From Clostridia bacterium UC5.1-1C12 (GTDB lineage: Bacteria > Bacillota_I > Bacilli_A > Erysipelotrichales > Erysipelotrichaceae), in the NCBI GenBank assembly GCA_001305055.1, contig BBZX01000018.1:1-14564 (forward strand): 14,564 nt of DNA, read 5' to 3'. A program made the position numbers and the translations under genes. Positions within the stretch are counted from its first letter, which is position 1; every line of letters starts with the position of its first letter. Shown here piece after piece: positions 1-6,071 of this stretch. Under the pieces are notes generated by a model that saw only the letters and a list, made by a program, of their open reading frames with translations, had not been told where the DNA came from and did no database searches.

Positions 1-330
1 TATTATAATTACAATGGGACTATCGATAGATAGTCCTTTGTTTTGGCAGAAATTGATAGATATAGAAATTAAATTAATAAATATTATTGGCTTTTTTGGT
101 TGCTGTTACGAACATTTATTTGAATATAATCTTTTAGTTTCTAATAAATGCTTAAGAAATTTAATGATGAATTAGAGAATAGATGTGGCTGTTCAAGAAT
201 GGAAAAGTGAATATCTTAACAGTCAAAGCTGGTTGGGATTTATTAATAGTATATCTATTGATAAAGATGAAAAACAGTTACAGTTATAAATGAATACCGC
301 TGGGATTATAATGATGCCTCAGCCATTTAA
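1..330 (+). pseudogene. Decayed or frameshifted gene at the left edge, unknown product
   Basis: A frame is open from the window edge, with an ATG at 14, and reads through residues such as SPLFWQKLIDIEIKLI and GFFGCCYEHLFEYN to a TAG at 173-175. The same frame then resumes as VAVQEWKSEYLNSQSWLGFI up to a TAA at 287-289. If the A5 run at 270-274 is given one more base, the reading continues as VTVINEYRWDYNDASAI to a TAA at 328-330. The text is protein-like (Trp, Tyr and acidic residues) on both sides of each break, so I read it as one gene of about 100 residues with several indels. I do not recognise the family. It may begin before the window. Confidence 0.35.
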
Positions 331-340
331 GATATAGAAA

Positions 341-370
341 AAGCGGTCTTCTATTTGCCGCTTCATCTTA
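341..370 (+). terminator. Weak hairpin after the left-edge gene
   Basis: AAGCGG (341-346) pairs with CCGCTT (358-363). The sequence after it is only moderately T-rich. It lies just past the likely end of the left-edge gene. The lead-in GATATAGAAAAAGC is also found before the hairpin at 4236-4270. Confidence 0.35.
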
Positions 371-441
371 TAATTTTATGATTTAATAATATTGGGTACT
401 CATATTTATGATGGATTTTATATTCTATTTTTTAGAAAAAT

Positions 442-449
442 TGTCGACA
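442..449. promoter_or_regulatory. TGTCGACA palindrome, possible regulator site
   Basis: This perfect 8-bp palindrome sits in an A/T-flanked near-palindrome (about 436-455), just past the 3' end of the HTH-TPR regulator gene. The same 8-mer is the core of the palindrome upstream of the lipoprotein promoter at 1952-1963. Its role here is unknown. It could be an operator, or a weak AT-rich hairpin ending the regulator transcript. Confidence 0.3.
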
Positions 450-467
450 TTTTTTGTATTTTTATTC

Positions 468-1716
468 CTATTTTTTTGCTCTTTTAACAATAAAAAATGC
501 AGTTTTATAATCATTATTTTTAACATGTAATTCAATAAGAATATCTTCATAAAAATCAATCAATTCATAATCTGGTATTTTACTTAATGATTCCAGTAGA
601 ATTTGACAATCATTAATTAATCTTTTTAAACTATTGGGACAATTTTTGCTTTTTATAAAGATTTTTAAGTAAAACGAATTCAAGCGGATAATCTTTTATT
701 ATCTTATCACCTCTACTTATCCACATATCTGTCATTTTATGATTACCAATCATGTAATAACACCATATATTATATAAGATAGCTAATTGATTGTTTGCCT
801 TAATTTGTTCAGCTATTTTCAATGTTTCAATAGCTTTCAAATAATTTTTGTTTTGAATATGTATCCAAGCAATATTTCGATAAGCTGTTGCCTTTAAATG
901 AATTGAGCAATTTAAATTTGTCATTAACTTTATACATTGCTCATATATATTAAGTGCTTCATCAACCGCACCAAGGCGAGAATATACTGTAGCAAGATTC
1001 ATATCACAATAAAGCATTCTTCTAAAAGCAACATGTTCTATAAAGTATCCTTTGACAAATTGATTGATTTATACATATCTATTAATTGATTTTTATCCTT
1101 GAAAGCTAAAGCTAAATGATAATGTATCATTGCATGTGTTTTGGGGTTGTAATTTATTGTTAATGTTTCTTTATATTTTTGTATTGCTATATCTATGTTT
1201 CCCAGTGTGTATTGGTAATAAGCTTGATAATGACTGAATATTTGTGCACTTAAACTGTCTAGATTTAATTGAATAAGTGTTCTTTCTAAATCATCACAAT
1301 ATTTATTGTTTCCTTTATTAATTGAAATAATAAATTCGCATAATAAAATTTTATAAAAATCGTTCGACATCATTAATTTCAGATAATCAATAGATAAGTT
1401 TTCATAAAATAAAACATAATCATCGTCATCAAATAATCGATTTAAAAATTCAAAATATATGCTGTCTATAAAATTCTTAGATTCATTTATTTCTTTCAAT
1501 CTTAAACGAAATACCTTTTTCTATTTTTCGAAGTGTCTCTTCAGACACAGATTCAATTCCGCGCTCTATTTTACTGATTCTGGATTGAGTAATCCCTGTC
1601 TTATCAGACATTTCTGCTAATGTAATATTATTGTATAACCGTATTATTTTTACTACATTGCATATGTTTAGGTTTGTTTTTTTTATTTTGCATATTTTTT
1701 TAAAAAGAGAAGCCAA
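468..1716 (-). pseudogene. HTH-TPR transcriptional regulator (RNPP, PlcR/Rgg-like), split by three frameshifts
   Basis: Read from 1716 down, the N-terminal piece has an XRE-type helix-turn-helix (ITLAEMSDKTGITQSRISKI, then ERGIESVSEETLRKIEK). It is followed by about 340 residues rich in TPR-like helices (for example IDIAIQKYKETLTINYNPKT, and GAVDEALNIYEQCIKL). The total of about 410 residues fits the peptide-sensing RNPP regulators. Four ORFs in alternating frames cover the gene, and the protein reads smoothly across each join. The shifts lie near 1514-1520 (one extra base), near 1051-1053 (one A missing; the repaired text reads SKGYFIEHVAFRRMLYC) and in the A run at 643-647 (one extra base). 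The start is unclear: the longest frame begins at a TTG inside the upstream terminator hairpin, and no good ribosome site is visible. If the indels are real the gene is dead. If they are sequencing errors it is an intact regulator, probably of the small genes nearby. Confidence 0.75.
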
Positions 1717-1729
1717 TCCACGATTGGCT
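1702..1729 (-). terminator. Rho-independent terminator after the small lipoprotein gene
   Basis: On the minus strand AGCCAATC pairs with GATTGGCT around a GTG loop (plus-strand arms 1711-1718 and 1722-1729), followed by TCTCTTTTT. It begins at the lipoprotein stop codon and separates that gene from the HTH-TPR regulator. Confidence 0.8.
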
Positions 1730-1895
1730 ACATTGGAGTATTTTCATCTCTTAAAGGTACGATTGGACATCTGTGAGTACAATTTATCCCATCTTTACCA
1801 CACTCTTCAGTATGCACATGACCACAAGTGCAGCCTAATGAACTGAATCCTATCATTAAAAGTGCAGTAAGCAATACCGAATATAGTTTTTTCAT
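1728..1895 (-). CDS. Small Cys/His-rich lipoprotein (55 aa)
   Basis: The gene has a strong ribosome site (AAGGAGG, plus-strand complement about 1903-1910) and an ATG at 1895. A hydrophobic signal segment ends in a lipobox (SSLGC), so Cys22 is the likely lipidated residue and the mature part is about 34 residues on the outer face of the membrane. The mature part is dense in Cys and His (CTCGHVHTEECGKDG, then INCTHRC), with five Cys and three His, which suggests metal binding or disulfides. The His-Thr-Glu-Glu-Cys stretch recalls short motifs in Gram-positive surface proteins, but I cannot name a family. It has its own promoter and terminator and lies upstream of the HTH-TPR regulator on the same strand. 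This is a clear gene despite its length. Confidence 0.7.
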   Translation of the reverse strand: MKKLYSVLLTALLMIGFSSLGCTCGHVHTEECGKDGINCTHRCPIVPLRDENTPM

Positions 1896-1916
1896 CTCTT
1901 ATTCCTCCTTTTTTAC

Positions 1917-1945
1917 ATTATAATAAGATTATTTCACACTGTCCA
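1917..1945 (-). promoter_or_regulatory. Sigma-A promoter of the small lipoprotein gene
   Basis: On the minus strand TGGACA (1940-1945) is followed by a 17-base spacer and a perfect TATAAT (1917-1922). The start codon is about 20 bases downstream. The 12-bp palindrome at 1952-1963 lies 6 bp upstream of the -35 box, a position typical of an activator site. Confidence 0.7.
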
Positions 1946-1951
1946 TATAAT

Positions 1952-1963
1952 TATGTCGACATA
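1952..1963. promoter_or_regulatory. Palindrome TATGTCGACATA upstream of the lipoprotein promoter
   Basis: A perfect 12-bp palindrome. Its TATG and CATA half-sites recall the PlcR box (TATGNANNNNTNCATA), though the spacing here is 4 bp shorter. The nearby regulator gene belongs to the same broad HTH-TPR class, so this is a candidate binding site for it. The core TGTCGACA occurs again at 442-449. Confidence 0.45.
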
Positions 1964-1985
1964 TTTATCATGATTTTATGAAATT

Positions 1986-2144
1986 TTGTTAATCAATAGC
2001 AATGAATTAAATATTACTTATTGGGAGTTATGTGGTAATTTTTATTGCTATCCTTTTGAGTTACGTCATAAATCAGGATATTCTTATGCAAATGCAATAT
2101 TAGGATTTATAACTAAAGAGAATTCTATTTTGCTGAAGAAGTGA
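1986..2144 (+). pseudogene. Possible gene remnant, unknown
   Basis: An open frame of about 52 codons contains YWELCGNFYCYPFELRHKSG and then YSYANAILGFITKEN. It has no ATG and no ribosome site; the only possible start is a TTG at 1986. The residue mix looks protein-like, so it may be a broken gene. Apart from this and the promoter and hairpin elements listed, I see nothing convincing between 1964 and 2367. Confidence 0.2.
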
Positions 2145-2367
2145 AAAATTCAAATAAAAAAAGTATTTTTCTTGCGATAAAAATGAAAATATATCGACTA
2201 AAATAGCTTCTAATTTTTGATAAATACCTGTATAATATTTAAGGGTATATATGTGAATCGGCTATTGTATATAGATTAAATATGATAAAATCTTTATAAT
2301 TAAGCTGATTGTATAGAAAAAAATGATAATTTTTTTTGAAATTAGTAAAAAACATAATAAAATATTT

Positions 2368-2405
2368 AAAAACTGTCGATATGAATCTGTTGACAGTTTT
2401 TTGTT
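2368..2405 (+). terminator. Hairpin with T-tract, terminator or leader attenuator
   Basis: AAAAACTGTC (2368-2377) pairs with GACAGTTTTT (2392-2401) over 10 bp around a 14-base loop and runs into TTTTTTGTTT. A TATAAT at about 2231-2236 upstream could drive a short RNA that ends here. Alternatively it is a leader terminator before the small membrane protein gene at 2487. Confidence 0.5.
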
Positions 2406-2486
2406 TATAAGTGAAAATGAAGTTAGAAATCATCGATGAGTTCAAAATAGATTTTAAAGTGCTGATATGGAAAGAGGGTAATAATC

Positions 2487-2773
2487 ATGTATTTTTTAAG
2501 TGGAGTGATAGCCTTAGTAGGGGCAGCCCTAGTTATGTGTCTAGCCCCTTTATCTTATGGCTTATAGGACCATCATTGGCTCCAAATAGTGCCCCTTTAG
2601 ATTATGGTGGATTAATTGCTATAGGGTTATTTCTATTATCTTTATATTGCTTTTATTTACATAATAAAGAAAAAAAGTCAGATAAAAAACAAAGAACGAA
2701 AATAAAAAAACCTATCAAAAAGGGAGGAGAAAACTATATTAAATATTATAAAAAATCAATTAAGTCCAATTAA
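2487..2773 (+). pseudogene. Small two-TM membrane protein with one frameshift
   Basis: A ribosome site (AAAGAGGG, 2471-2478) precedes an ATG at 2487. The frame reads MYFLSGVIALVGAALVMCLA and PLSYG, one membrane segment, then meets a TAG at 2565-2567. The frame one base away continues as LIGPSLAPNSAPLDYGG, a second membrane segment (LIAIGLFLLSLYCFYL) and a Lys-rich tail, ending at 2773. Adding one base near 2560 restores about 95 residues with two membrane helices. The longer in-frame N-terminus that starts at 2411 has no good ribosome site and is out of register with the hydrophobic text, so I rejected it. The tail overlaps the next ORF. I do not recognise the family. Confidence 0.5.
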
Positions 2774-2912
2774 AGAAAGGGTTTACATAAAATTCAGTAA
2801 GGGTGGAGACCAATGGATAAGATTGTCTAAACACAAGGTGAATTATAAGCATCAACTTAGTTATTTTGTCTTAAGTGGTAAGGTTTACTTCATATTTTTA
2901 GGCAAATTTTAA
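2736..2912 (+). CDS. Small basic protein (58 aa) with apparent ATA start
   Basis: A strong ribosome site AGGGAGG (2721-2727) is followed 8 bases later by ATA TTA AAT, where an ATG would be expected. The frame stays open to a TAA at 2910-2912 and reads NIIKNQLSPIKERVYIKFSK, GGDQWIRLSKHKVNYK and HQLSYFVLSGKVYFIFLGKF. The product is basic, with a hydrophobic end. It may use a rare ATA start, or its start codon may be mutated, or it may be read as an extension of the preceding gene. It sits in the run of small genes before the exported 183-residue protein. I do not recognise the family. Confidence 0.4.
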   Translation: MLNIIKNQLSPIKERVYIKFSKGGDQWIRLSKHKVNYKHQLSYFVLSGKVYFIFLGKF

Positions 2913-2948
2913 TTAAAAATCTCTCATAAAGAGAAGAAAGGATAGTTT

Positions 2949-3500
2949 ATGAAAAAAATAATGAGTTTTTTTGTTGCTTTGCTAATGATTTTTACATTAA
3001 TGCCGACACATATTACAGCAAAAAATGAAGAGGCTGTAACTGTAGAAAAGACTAGTTTAGATGAAGCATTTGTGATGAATGTCAAGCATGTGATGAAAAA
3101 AGATAATGTCGAACTAAGCGATGGCAGTTATTACGTAAAACCTTCATCACTGATTGGCACCGCTCTAGTGGGTAAAGAAGTAATTGTAAAAGAGGACGGC
3201 GTTTATATTAACAATGTTAAAAGTGAAGATGGTATTGAAATTGATGTGAATGGTATTTTAGTTGGTATATTTGTAGGTGGAGTAATACATTATGTAACAG
3301 GGTACAGTGGGGATGTTTTGGCATCTAAAGCAATTGCCGCAATAGTTGCATTAGCTGCTGCACATCCAGTAGGATTTTTCCTAACTATGTCTTTGTTAGC
3401 ATTTACTGCTGCCGTTGTTTATTCCTATAAAACTACTAGTGGTAATGAATGTGTATTAAATCCTTCAGGGCATGGATACACATGTAAATATAGTCTGTAA
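2949..3500 (+). CDS. Exported hydrophobic protein of unknown function (183 aa)
   Basis: The start has a good ribosome site (AAAGGA, 2937-2942). Residues 1-24 form a Sec-type signal peptide (KK, a hydrophobic core, then a likely cut after ITA). Residues 25-100 are polar and charged. Residues about 101-118 and 123-158 are strongly hydrophobic and rich in Gly and Ala. The C-terminus has a Cys pair (Cys168 and Cys179, in ECVLNPSGHGYTCKYSL) that could form a disulfide after export. This layout of leader, pro-like region and hydrophobic Gly/Ala-rich core resembles some bacteriocin precursors, but no known family motif is visible, so the function is unknown. A small two-TM gene follows after three bases, which would fit a toxin and immunity pair. 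That is inference only. Confidence 0.75.
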   Translation: MKKIMSFFVALLMIFTLMPTHITAKNEEAVTVEKTSLDEAFVMNVKHVMKKDNVELSDGSYYVKPSSLIGTALVGKEVIVKEDGVYINNVKSEDGIEIDVNGILVGIFVGGVIHYVTGYSGDVLASKAIAAIVALAAAHPVGFFLTMSLLAFTAAVVYSYKTTSGNECVLNPSGHGYTCKYSL

Positions 3501-3503
3501 ATT

Positions 3504-3665
3504 ATGAAAACTAATTTATTCTCACTCATGCTAAGTTTCTTGATTGGTATGCTGTTGCTAGGAATTTTAGAGAAATTTTACATAAAAGGTGATAAAAAGA
3601 AATTATTAATGATTATTGTTATTGCTTTAATTCTGCTTTTCTTGCTTCATGTTTTCGGTTTATAA
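3504..3665 (+). CDS. Small membrane protein, probably two TM with a frameshift
   Basis: The ATG lies 3 bases after the stop of the exported protein gene with no ribosome site of its own, so translation is probably coupled. As read it gives 53 residues: a membrane segment (LFSLMLSFLIGMLLLGIL), EKFYIKGDKKK and a non-hydrophobic tail ending at 3665. From 3604 the frame one base over reads LLMIIVIALILLFLLHVFG, a clear second membrane helix, and stays open to 3708. One A too many in the run near 3600-3603 would explain this. The repaired protein has two helices joined by a Lys-rich loop. Its place next to the exported protein would suit an immunity or partner protein, which is unproven. Confidence 0.5.
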   Translation: MKTNLFSLMLSFLIGMLLLGILEKFYIKGDKKKLLMIIVIALILLFLLHVFGL

Positions 3666-3686
3666 AAGCATTGTAAAATATTTAAG

Positions 3687-3727
3687 GAAGCAGTGTCAAT
3701 CATTTTAGGTTATGGCACTGCTTCTTA
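3687..3727 (+). terminator. Hairpin after the small membrane gene
   Basis: GAAGCAGTG (3687-3695) pairs with CACTGCTTC (3716-3724), a 9-bp stem with a 20-base loop, followed by TTATG. The T tail is weak, but the position fits the end of the gene run starting at 2487. Confidence 0.5.
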
Positions 3728-3753
3728 TGCGTTATAGATAGTTACTTGTTAGC

Positions 3754-3763
3754 TGTCGTGACA
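3754..3763. promoter_or_regulatory. TGTC-GT-GACA inverted repeat
   Basis: TGTC (3754-3757) and GACA (3760-3763) are separated by two bases, about 125 bp before the zinc-ribbon membrane gene. The arms match the TGTCGACA palindromes at 442 and 1954. It is a candidate weaker site for the same regulator. Confidence 0.25.
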
Positions 3764-3888
3764 AATATTAAAAGATATAAAAAATATAATTCTTTGTATA
3801 ATTGTTTTTAACTAATACAAGCTGGTTCAATCTATAATGTCATAATCATAAATATTTTCAATATTAATAGGCTAACTAGGAGGTTATT

Positions 3889-4218
3889 ATGAAGTGCCCA
3901 ATTTGTCATCATAAATTAGTTAATTTAAAGCACAGCAATTTAAAACATTGTCAAAATTGCCAAACTGATTATATCATTCAATTAGATAAATTCTATTTAG
4001 CTATATTTATAATTGTATCCTTACTTGTAACAAATGTAGTCAATGATATGTGCAATACCTTAAGTATTAATGGGATTTACAAAGTAATTGCTTTTGGTTT
4101 GTTTTTAATCACAGTGATTTTGATTTATAAAGCAGCAAATATTGAATCATTGATTATTAAAATTAAGCTGGTAAATACAGCAAATGAATCAATAGACATA
4201 AATAGTGGTAAAATTTAA
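3889..4218 (+). CDS. Zinc-ribbon protein with two membrane helices (109 aa)
   Basis: A strong ribosome site AGGAGG (3878-3883) lies 5 bases before the ATG. The N-terminus is a short zinc ribbon: Cys3-x2-Cys6, 14 residues, then Cys21-x2-Cys24 (CPIC and CQNC). Two hydrophobic segments follow at about 33-49 (FYLAIFIIVSLLVTNVV) and 66-83 (AFGLFLITVILIYKAA), and a polar tail. The ribbon probably faces the cytoplasm, and the protein would sit in the membrane as a hairpin. The function is unknown. Similar small ribbon-plus-TM proteins are common near mobile or defence-like genes in Bacillota. It stands alone between two hairpins, on the same strand as the small gene cluster. Confidence 0.65.
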   Translation: MKCPICHHKLVNLKHSNLKHCQNCQTDYIIQLDKFYLAIFIIVSLLVTNVVNDMCNTLSINGIYKVIAFGLFLITVILIYKAANIESLIIKIKLVNTANESIDINSGKI

Positions 4219-4235
4219 AGGATATAGAAAAAGCT

Positions 4236-4270
4236 GTTGTCTCAATATAATGAGAGACGGTTTTGTTTTG
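4236..4270 (+). terminator. Terminator of the zinc-ribbon gene
   Basis: GTCTC (4239-4243) pairs with GAGAC (4254-4258), extendable by G-T pairs, and is followed by GGTTTTGTTTTGG. It lies 20 bases after the stop codon. Confidence 0.55.
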
Positions 4271-4344
4271 GTTAGATTAAATCTTAATAAATTAAATAAA
4301 CTCACAAAATATGCTATTATAGAAATAGGTTAAAGAATACATTT

Positions 4345-4476
4345 ATGATTAATCTAATCTTAGCAAACAAAACCTTTGTTGCCGATCTATACGGCGGTGA
4401 AGTTCTGATTGCGATTTTGGTTCTGCAAGTGATCCTGGGCATCATAATTTATCGATGTATAAAGCATAAAATTTAA
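4345..4476 (+). CDS. Possible 43-aa single-TM peptide
   Basis: The ATG at 4345 opens a frame reading MINLILANKTFVADLYGG, then a hydrophobic helix (EVLIAILVLQVILGIIIY) and a basic end (RCIKHKI). The ribosome site is weak (AGGTT about 14 bases upstream). Codon use is richer in G and C than the genes to its left and looks like the core genes to its right. It could be a small membrane peptide, a toxin-like peptide or the remnant of a larger gene. Apart from this and the two flanking terminators, 4271-4679 shows nothing I can support. Confidence 0.3.
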   Translation: MINLILANKTFVADLYGGEVLIAILVLQVILGIIIYRCIKHKI

Positions 4477-4679
4477 GCGTTTTTTTAAAAGAAATGGTTA
4501 CTAAAAAGAATCTATTATATATTAATGGATAAATGCTATTGTAAAAATCTGATGCTTTTACTTGTATCAGTAATGCTTGAAGCTTGAAGTAATGTTAATT
4601 CATGATATTACCGATCATAAGTATTCTGATAATCAATAAAAATTATGTAAGCTCACTAAAAAACTGCATTTCAGCTAAA

Positions 4680-4721
4680 AAACAAGGATCATCTTACATT
4701 TTAAGCGTATGATCCTTGTTT
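4680..4721. terminator. Strong terminator of the adenosine deaminase gene
   Basis: AAACAAGGATCAT (4680-4692) pairs with ATGATCCTTGTTT (4709-4721), a perfect 13-bp stem. On the minus strand the stem is followed by a T run (4674-4680 complement), so it ends the minus-strand gene at 4730. The plus-strand side is also T-rich and could act in both directions. Confidence 0.85.
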
Positions 4722-4729
4722 GTTCTTAT

Positions 4730-5740
4730 TTAACGTTTAATTCCCTCAGCCGCAAGCTTTTCACGAAGCTTGCTTTTTGTAGCTTCATCACAGAATGCCG
4801 CATCAACCGCATTGTATGTAAACTGTATCAGATCATCGGTTGTGAAGCCGATAGCTCTCAGCTGATTATGCTCATTGGCAAGGCTGGTCTTTGAAAAATT
4901 CATGTTATCGGTATTAATGGTGATCTTCACACCTGCCTTAAACATTTCTCTTACAGGGTGAGCAGCATAATTACGTTCTTCCTTAACATTTGAACCAACA
5001 CAGACTTCGGTTGGAATCTGCTTATCTGCCAATTCTTTAAGCCATGCCGGATCCTGCACACAATTAATACCATGTCCGATTCGCCATGCACCCATTTGAA
5101 TTGCTTCCGGTACATGGGAGCCGTCACCCATTTCACCGGCATGTATCGTATAGGGAATGTTTAAGGCTCGGGCTTTTTCAAATAAAGGCGCGTAGTCCAT
5201 GAACGGCCCAGTGTTTTCATAACCCGCTAAATCAAGAGCAATTCGCTCTCCCCGCTTATAAAAAATATCAGCAGCATCAATTGTATCAAAATTGAGCTTT
5301 TCGTTAAATGCGGCACGCTCTCCCTTATGCATCATGCAGCAGATCAATCCGCAGGTAATGTCAGGAAAATCTTTTTCAGCTGCATGAACACCCTCAAGCA
5401 CAGCTTCAATCGTTTCAAGCTGTGTTAATCCCTCAAGCATATGCTGCTGAGGGGCAAAGCGTATTTCAGCATAAATCAATCCCTGATCGTTTAAATCACG
5501 AATCAATGTATAGGTACCCTCACGCAAATCTTCTCTTGTCTGCAGTATGGCGATTGGAAAATCAAATCGTTTAAAACCTTCTTCACGAGTTTTAAAATTA
5601 GTGCGGTGCATTTGATCATAATATTGTTCAAAAGTGCATTCAGGTGCTACGACACCTCGTTTAACGGCTGTCTGCCAAGCCCAATGCATATTTAAAGAAC
5701 CGTCAAGATGCAGATGCAGATCAATTTTTGCTGTATTCAT
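4730..5740 (-). CDS. add: Adenosine deaminase family protein (336 aa)
   Basis: Predicted to hydrolyse adenosine (or a related aminopurine) to inosine and ammonia in the cytoplasm, using one zinc ion. Family motifs are present in order: HLHLDG with His9 and His11, DLAGYE (170-175), HAGE with His200 and the catalytic Glu203, GHG with His223, and Asp278 in INTDN. In classical adenosine deaminases this last motif is NTDD, and the second Asp contacts the purine. Here it is Asn279, which may change substrate preference. The length is normal for the family. The ATG has a clean ribosome site (AAAGGAG, 7 bases upstream). It is a single-gene unit with its own promoter and terminator, divergent from the RpiR regulator. 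No purine transport gene is next to it. Confidence 0.88.
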   Translation of the reverse strand: MNTAKIDLHLHLDGSLNMHWAWQTAVKRGVVAPECTFEQYYDQMHRTNFKTREEGFKRFDFPIAILQTREDLREGTYTLIRDLNDQGLIYAEIRFAPQQHMLEGLTQLETIEAVLEGVHAAEKDFPDITCGLICCMMHKGERAAFNEKLNFDTIDAADIFYKRGERIALDLAGYENTGPFMDYAPLFEKARALNIPYTIHAGEMGDGSHVPEAIQMGAWRIGHGINCVQDPAWLKELADKQIPTEVCVGSNVKEERNYAAHPVREMFKAGVKITINTDNMNFSKTSLANEHNQLRAIGFTTDDLIQFTYNAVDAAFCDEATKSKLREKLAAEGIKR

Positions 5741-5777
5741 AAATTTCTCCTTTTCTGAATATTTAAACTATATAATT

Positions 5778-5806
5778 ACTATACCATTCAGTCTTTGCTT
5801 AGACAA
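5778..5806 (-). promoter_or_regulatory. Promoter of the adenosine deaminase gene
   Basis: On the minus strand TTGTCT (5801-5806), a 17-base spacer and TATAGT (5778-5783), with an extended -10 TG (TGGTATAGT). The start codon is about 38 bases downstream of the -10 box. Confidence 0.65.
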
Positions 5807-6027
5807 GATTAAACAAGTATAGCTTATTGAATCTATCTATAAAGGCATATAACGCTAAAGAGCCGTATTTCTTTGACTCACTTAAGTATGCATCCACAGA
5901 CCTCAATGAATGTTTATTACTGTTCTAATGGAAAATGCGCGCTTATGAGAAGATAACAATTATATATAGCACTTATACCTAAATCATTTATAATTCTGTG
6001 ATTATCTTTTGTTTACTAATTAAGTGC

Positions 6028-6056
6028 TTGCTTGATGAAACGATATTTCGTATGAT
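6028..6056 (+). promoter_or_regulatory. Promoter of the RpiR regulator gene, with embedded operator
   Basis: TTGCTT (6028-6033), a 17-base spacer and TATGAT (6051-6056), 16 bases before the start codon. The spacer and first bases of the -10 box contain ATATTTCGTAT (6043-6053), also found in the promoter of the following operon, which suggests that RpiR represses its own gene. The rest of 5807-6027 holds only an 8-bp inverted repeat (AGCACTTA at 5968 and TAAGTGCT at 6021). Confidence 0.6.
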
Positions 6057-6071
6057 TGAAGCAGAGGTGAA

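Noticed and set aside
17..36. Inverted repeat GGACTATC/GATAGTCC followed by T-rich bases, like a terminator
   Set aside because: It lies at the start of a frame that reads as protein through the hairpin and beyond. It could still be a terminator of a gene outside the window, but I cannot support that.
2239..2445. 68-codon minus-strand frame
   Set aside because: It runs across a terminator-like hairpin in very AT-rich sequence, has no ribosome site, and its Phe/Asn/Tyr-rich text looks like chance.
2411..2486. N-terminal extension of the frame ending at 2773
   Set aside because: It has no good ribosome site, and the hydrophobic protein text with a ribosome site begins at 2487 in another frame.
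5968..6028. Inverted repeat AGCACTTA/TAAGTGCT with 45 bases between the arms
   Set aside because: It overlaps the -35 region of the RpiR gene promoter, but 8-bp arms this far apart in AT-rich DNA can arise by chance, and no protein or RNA role is evident.
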